From an uncultured Collinsella sp. (lineage in GTDB: Bacteria > Actinomycetota > Coriobacteriia > Coriobacteriales > Coriobacteriaceae): a DNA stretch of 17,921 bases. This document shows, piece by piece, positions 7,048 to 14,316 of this stretch. How positions within the stretch are numbered: position 1 is the first letter of the stretch; each line of letters opens with the position of its first letter. The position numbers were made by a program, and so were the translations under genes. The notes below the pieces were generated by a model that was given only the letters and a program-made list of their open reading frames with translations, made no database searches and was not told the DNA's origin. Location of the stretch: assembly GCA_900546825.1 (NCBI GenBank), contig UREE01000040.1, forward strand, positions 1-17,921. Reading direction: 5' to 3'.

Positions 7048-9474
7048 TTAAGCGTGCCAGATCTCGTCGCGGTACTCGCGAATGGTGCGGTCGGACGAGA
7101 ACCAACCCGAGGAGGCGGTGTTGAGCAGGGCCTTGCGGTTCCAGGTCTCCTGGTCGCCATAGCTGCCCGTGAGCGCCTCCCATGCATCCACGTAGCTGCG
7201 GAAGTCCGCCATGACCAGGTCGGGGTCGTTGTTGTTCATGAGCTCGTTGTAGATGCTCTCAAAGTTGCCCGAAAGACCCGCAAACGTGTTGTCCTTGAGC
7301 TCGTCCATCACGCGGCCCAGACGTTCGCGGTCGCCGTTGAGGGTATCCCACGCAAAGTAACTGTTGGATGCCCAGAGCTGCTCGACCTCGGGTGCGGTCA
7401 GGCCAAAGATGGCCTCGTTCTCGCGGCCGGCCAGGTCGGCGATCTCGATGTTGGCGCCGTCGAGGGTGCCCAGCGTAATGGCGCCGTTCATCATGAGCTT
7501 CATGTTGGACGTGCCCGAGGCCTCCTTGCCGGCCGTGGAGATCTGCTCCGAGATCTCGGCGGCGGGGTAGATGAGCTGGGCGTTGCTCACGCGGAAGTTG
7601 GGGATAAAGCAGACCTTCATGACCTCGTTCACACGGGCATCGTTGTTGATGACGTCAGCCACGGAGTTAATGAGGCGGATGGTCTCCTTGGCAAAGGTGT
7701 AGCTCGAGGCGGCCTTGCCGCTAAAGATGAAGGTCGTCGGCGTCACGTGGAAGTTAGGATCGGCGATGCGACGGTTGTAGATGTCCATCACCTTCATGAT
7801 ATTCATGAGCTGGCGCTTATAGGCGTGGAAGCGCTTTACCTGGACATCGAAGACGGTGTTGGGGTCAATAACCAGACCGGTCTCGGCCTTGACGTAGGCG
7901 GCCAGACGCTCCTTGTTGGCGCGCTTGGAGGCACCAACGGCCTTCAGGAACTCGGTGTCGTTCTGGAACTCTTTGAGCTTCTCCAGCTCAAAGGCGTCCT
8001 TGAGCCAGCCATCGCCAATGGCCTCGGTCACGAGCTTGGCATAGGTGGGGTTGGCCTCGGCAAAGAAGCGACGGTGCGAGATGCCGTTGGTCTTGTTGTT
8101 GAACTTCTCGGGCGTCAGGGCATAGAAGTCCTTGAGCACGATGTTCTTGATGATGTCGGAATGGATCTTGGCCACGCCGTTGACGCTGTGGCTGCAAATC
8201 ACAGACAGGTTGGCCATGCGAATCTCGCCGTCCCACAGGATGGCGGTCTGGCGCAGACGCTCCTGCCAGCCCTCCTTCGTGGTGTCGAACGACTCGTGCC
8301 AACGACGGCTGATCTCGTCGATGATCTGGTACACGCGGGGGAGGAGCTTGGAGAACGTGCCGATAGGCCACTTCTCCAAGGCCTCGGGCAGGATGGTGTG
8401 GTTGGTGTAGCTCACGACCTGCGTCACGATGTTCCAGGCGTCATCCCACTCGAGCTTCTTCTCGTCGATGAGGATACGCATGAGCTCGGGCCCGCACATG
8501 GCGGGGTGGGTATCGTTGGTGTGGATGGCCACAAACTGCGGCAGCAGCTCCCAGTTCGCGCCGTGCTCCTTCTCAAAGGTGTCGAGCAGGCTGTAGATGC
8601 CGGCCGAAACAAACAGGTACTCCTGCTTCAGGCGCAGCAGACGGCCGTGCTCGCCGGCGTCGTTGGGGTAGAGGATGGCGCTGATGGCCTCGGCCTCAGC
8701 GCGCTCGGCATCGGCCAGAGCATAGTCGCCGCGGTTGAAGGCCTCCAGATCAAAGTGCTCCTCGACCGGCTCGGCGGCCCAGACGCGCAGCTTGTTGACG
8801 GTTTCGCCGGCATAGCCCACCACGGGGATGTCATAAGGGACGGCCAGGATGTCCTGCGTGTCCACTGTGCGGTAGAACGTGCGACCGTTCTCCTCAAAGC
8901 CCTCGACATGGCCACCAAACTTGATGGTCACGGCCTTGTCCTGACGACGGACTTCCCAGGGATAGCCGTGGGTGAGCCACTCGTCGGTGGCCTCGACCTG
9001 ACTGCCATTGACGATCTCCTGCTTAAACAGGCCGTAGCGGTAGCGCATGCCGTTGCCATAGCCGGCAATCCCCTCGGCTGCCATGGAATCCAGGAAGCAT
9101 GCGGCCAGACGGCCCAGGCCACCGTTGCCCAGAGCCGGATCGGGCTCCTGGTTCTCGATGACGGACAGGTCAAAGCCCATGTCGTCGAGCGCCTCGGCGA
9201 CCATGTCGCGCACGCCAAAGTTGAGCAGGTAGTTGTCGAGCAGGCGGCCGATCAAAAACTCGATCGAGAAGTAGTACACGCGCTTCTTGCCCTCGGCGGT
9301 CACGCGGGCGTCACTCTTGGTGGCAACGGTGCGTGCCTTCTCGGCCACGAGCTTGGCCAGGGCATTAAAGCGGTCGAGGTCGCTCGCGGCCTCGACGCTC
9401 TTGCCGCTGATGCTCATGACGGCATCGCGATAGAGCTCGGTAAACTCCTGCTTGTTGTCGAAGATCTTATTCAT
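7048..9474 (-). CDS. glgP: Glycogen/alpha-glucan phosphorylase (GT35, PLP-dependent)
   Basis: This enzyme phosphorolyses terminal alpha-1,4 bonds of glycogen or maltodextrin, releasing glucose-1-phosphate. At 808 aa it has the normal family length. Hallmarks seen are YFSIEFLIGRLL (about 68-79), PALGNGGLGRLAACFLDS (about 113-130), HTNDTHPAM in the middle, and the pyridoxal-phosphate loop EASGTSNMKLMMNG with the Schiff-base lysine at about Lys659, followed by GTLDGANIEI. There is no N-terminal extension of the kind carrying regulatory phosphorylation in animal enzymes. AAAGGA just upstream of the ATG gives a plausible ribosome site. It lies 94 nt after glgB in the same direction. Co-transcription with the synthesis genes means storage and mobilisation proteins are made together, with flux presumably set by allostery. 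Confidence 0.97.
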   Translation of the reverse strand: MNKIFDNKQEFTELYRDAVMSISGKSVEAASDLDRFNALAKLVAEKARTVATKSDARVTAEGKKRVYYFSIEFLIGRLLDNYLLNFGVRDMVAEALDDMGFDLSVIENQEPDPALGNGGLGRLAACFLDSMAAEGIAGYGNGMRYRYGLFKQEIVNGSQVEATDEWLTHGYPWEVRRQDKAVTIKFGGHVEGFEENGRTFYRTVDTQDILAVPYDIPVVGYAGETVNKLRVWAAEPVEEHFDLEAFNRGDYALADAERAEAEAISAILYPNDAGEHGRLLRLKQEYLFVSAGIYSLLDTFEKEHGANWELLPQFVAIHTNDTHPAMCGPELMRILIDEKKLEWDDAWNIVTQVVSYTNHTILPEALEKWPIGTFSKLLPRVYQIIDEISRRWHESFDTTKEGWQERLRQTAILWDGEIRMANLSVICSHSVNGVAKIHSDIIKNIVLKDFYALTPEKFNNKTNGISHRRFFAEANPTYAKLVTEAIGDGWLKDAFELEKLKEFQNDTEFLKAVGASKRANKERLAAYVKAETGLVIDPNTVFDVQVKRFHAYKRQLMNIMKVMDIYNRRIADPNFHVTPTTFIFSGKAASSYTFAKETIRLINSVADVINNDARVNEVMKVCFIPNFRVSNAQLIYPAAEISEQISTAGKEASGTSNMKLMMNGAITLGTLDGANIEIADLAGRENEAIFGLTAPEVEQLWASNSYFAWDTLNGDRERLGRVMDELKDNTFAGLSGNFESIYNELMNNNDPDLVMADFRSYVDAWEALTGSYGDQETWNRKALLNTASSGWFSSDRTIREYRDEIWHA

Positions 9475-9476
9475 AC

Positions 9477-9560
9477 GTTCCTTTCCCCCGGGGATGTTTC
9501 TCCCGGAACGGTTATGACTTGTATCCTACGCCCCGGCGGGGCGGGTGATTACAGCTGTAA
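9477..9560 (-). promoter_or_regulatory. glgB-glgP spacer: palindrome and a hairpin touching the glgP ribosome site
   Basis: The 94-nt gap contains a perfect 12-bp palindrome TTACAGCTGTAA (9549-9560), a short GC hairpin CGCCCC/GGGGCG, and CCGGG/CCCGG arms (9488-9506). In addition GTTCC (minus strand, 9505-9509) can pair with the GGAAC (9477-9481) that contains the glgP Shine-Dalgarno. No convincing promoter was found. The pairing could modulate glgP translation; this is an inference. Confidence 0.35.
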
Positions 9561-9568
9561 CGGCTTTG

Positions 9569-11797
9569 TTACGCATCCTTGGCAGACGGCTTAACAGAAG
9601 CAGACTTGGCCTTGGGAGCAGCCTTTTTGGTGGTTGTCTTTTTGGCCGTGGCGGGCTTGGTTGCCTTGGCCTTCGCCTTAGCCGGAGCCTTCTTGGCGGC
9701 CGCAGGCTTAGGCTTTACCGAGGACGTGCGCTTCTTAGACGCAGCCTTGGGCTCCTCAACCACCGGCGGCTTATAGCTGCTGGGACCGCGGCGCTTAAGC
9801 ACCACGCCTGCCAGGCCGGGAACCTTAATCTCAATGGAGTCCATCTGCCCGTTCCAGGGGTAGGGCTCGCTCGAGCAGGTGTAGGGTCCCTCGCCGGCAT
9901 AGCCGCTGCCGCCAAACTCGGGACGGTCGGAGTCAAAGATGACCTCCCAGTCGCCCTCGCGCGGTACGCCCACGCGGAAGCTCTCATAGCTCGCCGGGTC
10001 AAAGTTGATCAGGATCACCAGGTCGTCGTCGATATCCTCGCCCTGGCGCACAAAGCTCACGATGGACTGCTTGGAGTTGTCCGCATCGATCCAGGTAAAG
10101 CCGTCGTCGGTGTAGCCGCGCTCGTACAGGGCGGGCTCGGCGGTGTACAGGTGGTTGAGTGCCTTGATAAACGCCTGATGATGACGGTGGGTCTCGTACT
10201 CCTCGGTCAGGAACCACTGGATGGACTCGTAGTAGCGCCACTCAATAAACTGGCCGATCTCGTTGCCCATAAAGTTGAGCTTGGCGCCGGGGTGCATCAT
10301 CTGGTAGAAGGCCAGCGTGCGCAGGCCGGCAAACTGGCGCCACCAGTCGCCCGGCATGCGACCGATGAGCGAGCACTTGCCGTGCACGACCTCGTCGTGG
10401 CTGAGCGGGCAAATGAAGTTCTCGGTAAAGGCGTACATGATGGAGAACGTGAGCAGCCCGTGGTTGCCGGGGCGCCATGGAAAATCGGTCTGCATGTAGT
10501 GCAGGGTGTCGTTCATCCAGCCCATGTCCCACTTGTAGTGGAAGCCCAGGCCGCCGTCCTGCGGCGGATAGGTTACGAGCGGCCACGCGGTGGACTCCTC
10601 GGCCATCATCATCACGTCGGGGTAGTGTGCCTCCACGGCGCAGTTGACCTGGCGGATAAACGCGCTGGCGTCCAGGTCCTCCTCGGTACCGTACTTGTTG
10701 AACTTCTTTTGACCCGGATCGTCAATGCCAAAGTTGAGGTACAGCATGCTGGACACGCCGTCCATGCGAATGCCGTCCACGTGGAAGTTCTCTAGCCAGT
10801 ACAGCACGTTGGAGACCAGGAAGGAGCGGACCTCGCCACGGGCGAAGTCAAACTTATGCGTGCCCCAGTTGGGGTGAATCTCGTGCTCAAACAGCATGTG
10901 GCCGTTAAACGTGGCAAGGCCGTGGGAGTCGGCGCAAAAACCGCCGGGCACCCAGTCCATGATCACGCCAATGCCCGCCTCGTGGCATGCATCGATAAAA
11001 TGCATGAGCTGCTGCGGGTTGCCGTAGCGCGACGTGGCGGCATAGTAGCCGGTCGTCTGGTAGCCCCAGGAGCCATCGAAGGGATGCTCCATAAGCGGCA
11101 TGACCTCGATATGCGTGTATCCCATGTCGCGCACGTAGTCCACGAGCTCCACCGACAGGTCGTCGTAGGTATAGAACTCGCCGCGCTGCGCGGGGAAGGG
11201 ATCCATGGGGCCGGGGTAGTTGCCGTACTCGTCGGGCTCGCCCTGCGGCGCGTCGCCGTGGCGCTTCCACGAGCCAATATGCACCTCGTAGATGTTAAGG
11301 GGCTGCGACATGTGATTATGGCTGGTGCGGCGCTTGAGCCAAGCCGCGTCGTTCCACTTATAGCCATCGAGGGTCCACAGCACGCTCGCCGTTCCCGGAG
11401 GGCACTCGGCCTTAAAGGCGTACGGATCGGCCTTGTAGAGCTTTTCGCCCTCGTTAGTCTCGATGAGGTACTTATAGAGCTGGCCCTGCTCGGCACCAGG
11501 AATAAAGCCTTCCCAAATAGCGCTCGTATGTACGGGCACCAGCGGGTTGGCTTCCTCATCCCAATTGTTAAATTCGCCAATGACGTGGACGCTCTTTACA
11601 TCGGGCGCCCAAACGCAAAAACGCCAGCCGCGCGTACGGTTCTGCGTGTCGGGATGCGCGCCCATCTTTTCCCAGCTGCGCTCCCACATGCCAATGCCAA
11701 ACAGATAGACATCGTCCTTGGAGAGCTCCGGTGCGTGCGGGGCGGCCTTACGGGTAGCGGGCTTTTTGGTTGCTGGCTTTAGCTTTGTATCGCTCAC
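9569..11797 (-). CDS. glgB: 1,4-alpha-glucan branching enzyme (GH13) with Lys/Ala-rich termini
   Basis: GlgB cuts alpha-1,4 chains and rejoins them as alpha-1,6 branches. With the GTG start the protein has 742 aa. Residues 1 to about 28 are Lys/Ala/Pro-rich. A CBM48 domain follows (WRFCVWAPDVKSVHVIGEFNNWD, shown here by its ends WRFCVWAP and GEFNNWD), then the GH13 barrel. Catalytic residues are nucleophile Asp346 in GIRMDGV, acid/base Glu400 in MAEESTAWP and Asp468 in LSHDEVVHG. The catalytic and C-terminal beta domains end near VVLKRRG. About 70 extra residues of Lys/Ala/Thr/Pro repeats then run to the stop. The start is uncertain: the GTG at 11797 has GGGA 6 nt upstream, while ATGs at 11809 and 11812 lack a ribosome site and an ATG at 11947 would add 50 unrelated residues. 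It is the first gene of the operon. Confidence 0.95.
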   Translation of the reverse strand: MSDTKLKPATKKPATRKAAPHAPELSKDDVYLFGIGMWERSWEKMGAHPDTQNRTRGWRFCVWAPDVKSVHVIGEFNNWDEEANPLVPVHTSAIWEGFIPGAEQGQLYKYLIETNEGEKLYKADPYAFKAECPPGTASVLWTLDGYKWNDAAWLKRRTSHNHMSQPLNIYEVHIGSWKRHGDAPQGEPDEYGNYPGPMDPFPAQRGEFYTYDDLSVELVDYVRDMGYTHIEVMPLMEHPFDGSWGYQTTGYYAATSRYGNPQQLMHFIDACHEAGIGVIMDWVPGGFCADSHGLATFNGHMLFEHEIHPNWGTHKFDFARGEVRSFLVSNVLYWLENFHVDGIRMDGVSSMLYLNFGIDDPGQKKFNKYGTEEDLDASAFIRQVNCAVEAHYPDVMMMAEESTAWPLVTYPPQDGGLGFHYKWDMGWMNDTLHYMQTDFPWRPGNHGLLTFSIMYAFTENFICPLSHDEVVHGKCSLIGRMPGDWWRQFAGLRTLAFYQMMHPGAKLNFMGNEIGQFIEWRYYESIQWFLTEEYETHRHHQAFIKALNHLYTAEPALYERGYTDDGFTWIDADNSKQSIVSFVRQGEDIDDDLVILINFDPASYESFRVGVPREGDWEVIFDSDRPEFGGSGYAGEGPYTCSSEPYPWNGQMDSIEIKVPGLAGVVLKRRGPSSYKPPVVEEPKAASKKRTSSVKPKPAAAKKAPAKAKAKATKPATAKKTTTKKAAPKAKSASVKPSAKDA

Positions 11798-12003
11798 GTT
11801 TGATCCCATCATGACGCGGCAGCGTGTTGCCTTGGTGACTAGATGCGAAAGGTCCAAGGCTGCACGAATCGAAGGGACGGCGATAGCTCTATGATTCGTT
11901 CCACCTCGCGTGCTCGGTGGAACTTTCGGCACGAAATACGATAACACCTGTTCGTTACTTTTATGGAGAAAAGTGGATTTGCGGCGGCGTTTAATCGGCG
12001 AGC
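11798..12003 (-). promoter_or_regulatory. Long structured leader of the glgB operon
   Basis: About 205 nt separate the inferred transcription start from the glgB start. It contains an 8-bp stem GTTCCACC/GGTGGAAC (11898-11923, 10-nt loop), flanked by ACGAATC (about 11864) and GATTCGT (about 11893), which pair in an alternative fold. No good open frame with a ribosome site exists inside. I do not recognise a known riboswitch class. Confidence 0.4.
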
Positions 12004-12009
12004 GCCATG

Positions 12010-12039
12010 TTTATACCACTGGCAGAATTGCGATGGTAA
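12010..12039 (-). promoter_or_regulatory. Putative glg operon promoter overlapping an operator half-site
   Basis: On the minus strand a -35-like TTACCA (12034-12039) is 18 nt from a -10 TATAAA (12010-12015). The -35 lies inside one TGGTAAAAC half-site, so a protein bound there would block RNA polymerase. The match is moderate (4/6 and 5/6). Confidence 0.4.
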
Positions 12040-12059
12040 AACTCTTGACAGTTTTACCA
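12034..12059. promoter_or_regulatory. Operator-like dyad TGGTAAAAC / GTTTTACCA
   Basis: A perfect 9-bp inverted repeat (TGGTAAAAC 12034-12042, GTTTTACCA 12051-12059) with an 8-bp centre encloses a consensus TTGACA reading toward the plus-strand gene. It lies between the divergent glgB and HAD genes and could control both. I found no good -10 at 17 nt for that TTGACA; TAGACT is 20 nt away. Confidence 0.55.
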
Positions 12060-12090
12060 AATAGGGTTTCTAGACTATTAAATTGACGTT

Positions 12091-12121
12091 TGGTAAAACG
12101 TTTTTAGCAGGTTGTTTACCA
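12091..12121. promoter_or_regulatory. Second operator-like dyad TGGTAAA / TTTACCA
   Basis: TGGTAAAACG at 12091-12100 repeats the half-site of the neighbouring dyad, and TTTACCA at 12115-12121 faces it across 17 bp. It ends 22 bp before the HAD start codon. Another partial half, TTTTTAGCA, directly follows the CG and resembles a degenerate LacI-type palindrome. Confidence 0.45.
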
Positions 12122-12143
12122 TTTGACATCGAAAGGTACGTTT

Positions 12144-12833
12144 ATGTCCCAGACCGCCGCTCCCAATGTTGCTTTTATTTTCGATTGCGACGGAACACTG
12201 GTTAATAGCACCCCCGTTTGGGCCTATGCCCAGCCCGAGTTATTACGCCGTCATGGCATTGATGTAACGGTCGACGATTTTGCCCAGTTTGAGCATTTGT
12301 CGCTGGAGGACGAGTGCCAGGCCTACCACGACACGTGGGGCATTGGCGCGAATGGCGAGGGGCTGTATCGCGAGCTGGGCGAGATTTTGATCGATGGCTA
12401 CTCCAAGGTGCCGCCGCGCGAGGGCCTGCTTGCATTTTTGGAGCAGGCGAAGGCGGCGGGCATTGCCATGTGCGTTGCCACATCCACGCCGGCCGAGCTG
12501 GTTGCGTCTGCGCTTGCTGGTGCTGGCCTTGATCGCTATATGGAGTTTATTACCACGACGGGCGAGGCGGGGCGCTCCAAGCAGTTCCCCGACGTGTACG
12601 AGCTGGCGCTGCAACGCCTGGAGGAGCGCCACGGGCACAAGTTTGAGCGCACATGGGTGTTTGAGGACGCCGTCTTTGGCCTAAAGAGCTCTGGGATCGC
12701 TGGCTTTAAGCGCGTGGGCATCTATGACCCGCACGGCCGTATGAAGCGCGACGACGTACGCGCCAACTGCGATATCTTTATCGATAGCTATGAGGACCTG
12801 GATCTGGCCCGCGTGCTTTCGTTTGAGGGATAG
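12144..12833 (+). CDS. HAD-superfamily hydrolase, beta-phosphoglucomutase-like subfamily IA
   Basis: This 229-aa protein is probably a sugar-phosphate phosphatase or phosphoglucomutase of the cytoplasm. Motif I is FIFDCDGTLVNS with nucleophile Asp14 and acid/base Asp16. An alpha-helical cap follows (about 28-90). Motif II is VATSTP (111-116), motif III is Lys146 in GRSKQFPD, and motif IV is VFEDAVFGL with Glu174 and Asp175. I chose the ATG at 12144 because GAAAGG lies 7 nt upstream; the in-frame ATG at 12123 has no ribosome site and would add seven residues. It is divergent from glgB, and the operator-like dyads in the shared gap suggest co-regulation with glycogen metabolism. Its substrate cannot be assigned from sequence: beta-glucose-1-phosphate, 2-deoxyglucose-phosphate-like or other sugar phosphates are all possible. 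Confidence 0.88.
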   Translation: MSQTAAPNVAFIFDCDGTLVNSTPVWAYAQPELLRRHGIDVTVDDFAQFEHLSLEDECQAYHDTWGIGANGEGLYRELGEILIDGYSKVPPREGLLAFLEQAKAAGIAMCVATSTPAELVASALAGAGLDRYMEFITTTGEAGRSKQFPDVYELALQRLEERHGHKFERTWVFEDAVFGLKSSGIAGFKRVGIYDPHGRMKRDDVRANCDIFIDSYEDLDLARVLSFEG

Positions 12834-12842
12834 GCGAGGGCT

Positions 12843-13484
12843 GTGGCTTGCAAGGTATTAGTGGTCTGCGGCTCGCCCGTGGTGGCGAGCGCGGATCTGT
12901 TGCGTAGGTTAGCAGGGGAGTGCGACCACGTTGTCGCCGTGGACCGCGGCCTCGACGCGCTGCTGGACGCCGGCTTAAGCTGTGACGTATATGCGGGGGA
13001 TGCCGACACGGTAAGCGACGCGGGTCGCGCGCTGGTTGATACCGCCGAAGCCTTTGAGGTTGAGCGCCACGACCCCTACAAGGACTATACCGATCTGGCG
13101 CTGGCGCTCGATTCCGTCCGCCGTCGCTGGCCGGGTGCCGAAGTGGTTGCGACCTGCGCCACCGGCGGCCGTCCTGATATGGCGCTTTCCGTACTGGGCC
13201 TGCTCGCGGGCTACGAGGGTGCCCCCGTCTGGATCGTCGAGGACAAGGTGGTCGCCCGCATTCTTCACGCAGATGAATCGTGGACCATCGAAGGCGCTGA
13301 GGGCAAAACGTTTTCCATTATTGCTATAGCCCCCAACACCCAGGTAAGCGAACACGGCCTAGAATGGGAGCTAGATCACAGCCCCCTGGGCCTGTTGGCC
13401 GACACGGGCATCAGCAACGTCGTCAGGTCAACAGCCACGATCCAAGTCCACCAAGGCGTCGCAATCGGCTATTTGCTTGCGTGA
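12843..13484 (+). CDS. thiN: Thiamine pyrophosphokinase
   Basis: This 213-aa protein should transfer pyrophosphate from ATP to thiamine, making the cofactor thiamine diphosphate. The N-terminal catalytic domain shows AVDRGLDALLDAGL (32-45), GDADT (52-56, in place of the common GDFDS), KDYTD (80-84) and CATGGRPDMAL (105-115). These are the ordered motifs of bacterial thiamine diphosphokinases. The C-terminal thiamine-binding beta domain contains LGLLAD and GISNVV, also typical. Translation starts at GTG 12843, only 9 nt after the HAD stop, with GAGGG very close upstream, so coupling with the preceding gene is likely. Its stop codon is followed after zero bases by the left arm of an inverted repeat, so an insertion may have displaced its original 3' neighbour. 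Confidence 0.9.
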   Translation: MACKVLVVCGSPVVASADLLRRLAGECDHVVAVDRGLDALLDAGLSCDVYAGDADTVSDAGRALVDTAEAFEVERHDPYKDYTDLALALDSVRRRWPGAEVVATCATGGRPDMALSVLGLLAGYEGAPVWIVEDKVVARILHADESWTIEGAEGKTFSIIAIAPNTQVSEHGLEWELDHSPLGLLADTGISNVVRSTATIQVHQGVAIGYLLA

Positions 13485-13549
13485 GGGTTTTATCGGGACG
13501 GGGCTGAATTAGCTTATTTTGGCAACGCCAAAAAGGGTATGTAAAATAA
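13485..13549. repeat. Left imperfect inverted repeat bounding the two-gene cassette
   Basis: In order this arm reads GGGTTTT, GGGA, GGG, CTGAATTAGCT, ATTTTGGC, GGGTATG and AAAATAA. The same blocks occur in the same order on the opposite strand at 14723-14775. An 11-nt insert makes a local TTTTGGC-AAC-GCCAAAA hairpin (13517-13532) found only in the left arm. The arm starts directly after the thiN stop. Confidence 0.65.
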
Positions 13550-13559
13550 GTATTTGGAT

Positions 13560-13624
13560 GTTGTTAAACGATTGGCTGGTTTCTGCAAACGGGATTCTGT
13601 TTAATCCAACCACTTGCTTAACAA
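13560..13624. repeat. Imperfect palindrome at the 3' end of the HEPN-like gene
   Basis: GTTGTTAAACGATTGGCTGG (13560-13579) faces its imperfect reverse complement, which spans TTTAATCCAACCA (13600-13612) and GCTTAACAA (13616-13624). The stop codon of the minus-strand gene lies inside the second arm. The second arm is also directly repeated upstream of the cassette at 14651-14676. It may act as a terminator hairpin, although no T-run follows. Confidence 0.55.
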
Positions 13625-14316
13625 CTTTGCTTTTTGATTAAAGGCCTGAAGTCCACCACGCCTTGGCGGGAAAGTCCTTTCCCCGTCGAGTATTCTCGAT
13701 CGCGCTCGGGGTCTTCCTCGACGAATTTCCACACACCCTTTGCTATGAGAGAGATGAGCCCTTCAAGCTTGACGACGCAATCGAACTCGCAGTCTTGTTG
13801 GCTTCCATGGCCGATTCCTTTATGCCCATAACTCGCGATTATCCCGCGCGCATCGCCCTGTACGCAAACCCCGATGGCTTTGTAGGGGCTATACGCTTCG
13901 CCCCTTCCCTCGATGACCGACGACCCCGCATGGATCACCGCGCAGCGAAGCTGATAGAGATCCGATGCCGTAAAGATGCCTCGATCCTCTATCGTCTCAA
14001 ACCCCTCTATTATCTCATCTGGGCGCTTCTCGCCCTTGCGCGCATTGGTCATTTTTCTCCCATCGTTCGGGAGCTCCAGGTACTCCTTGCACCATTTTCG
14101 GTAATCCGTCCCGTCGATGTTTGCGCATACGTCTGGGATGGTCACTACGAGAGTCAAAGCGGCGAGCAGCAGCCCTGCGTCGAAGGCTTTTTCGCACTCT
14201 TCCACAAGTCTGCTGGGCGTACGGCAGACGACGGTGGGGAACCCGTATTCGTTGTCGCTGCATTTTAAACACGTAGAGGGCATGGGCTCCCAATCGGCAA
14301 TTGCTGTTATGCTCAT
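13618..14316 (-). CDS. Unknown 232-aa protein with HEPN-like R-x4-H motif
   Basis: I do not recognise a named gene. The sequence has an alpha-helical look, with DAGLLLAALTLVVTIPDVC (46-64) as the first strong helix and DLYQLRCAVIHAGSS (119-133) near the middle. Within the latter, Arg124 and His129 form R-x4-H, the active-site signature of HEPN ribonucleases found in toxin-antitoxin and abortive-infection systems. An early CLKC (16-19) could be half of a metal site. There is no signal peptide or clear membrane span. The start ATG overlaps the stop of the upstream 90-aa gene (ATGA), with GAGG 4 nt upstream, so the two are translationally coupled. The gene lies against the direction of thiN between inverted repeats, which suggests acquisition. 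HEPN membership is inferred from motif and predicted helices only. Confidence 0.72.
   Translation of the reverse strand: MSITAIADWEPMPSTCLKCSDNEYGFPTVVCRTPSRLVEECEKAFDAGLLLAALTLVVTIPDVCANIDGTDYRKWCKEYLELPNDGRKMTNARKGEKRPDEIIEGFETIEDRGIFTASDLYQLRCAVIHAGSSVIEGRGEAYSPYKAIGVCVQGDARGIIASYGHKGIGHGSQQDCEFDCVVKLEGLISLIAKGVWKFVEEDPERDREYSTGKGLSRQGVVDFRPLIKKQSC

Noticed and set aside
5769..7124. 451-aa plus-strand frame opposite glgC (and similar frames opposite glgD and glgB)
   Set aside because: Antisense shadows of high-GC genes; the minus-strand proteins are complete family members.
7039..9594. 851-aa plus-strand open frame opposite glgP
   Set aside because: A mirror frame of a high-GC coding gene with His/Val/Leu-rich composition and no recognisable domain. 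The minus strand clearly encodes the phosphorylase with its PLP lysine.
11898..11923. GGTGGAAC in the glgB leader resembling part of a T-box antiterminator
   Set aside because: Only a short stretch matches, no specifier stem or terminator is visible, and glgB is not an aminoacylation or amino-acid gene.
13663..14268. 201-aa plus-strand frame opposite the HEPN-like gene
   Set aside because: The minus-strand pair has strong ribosome sites and an ATGA overlap; the plus-strand frame has neither.
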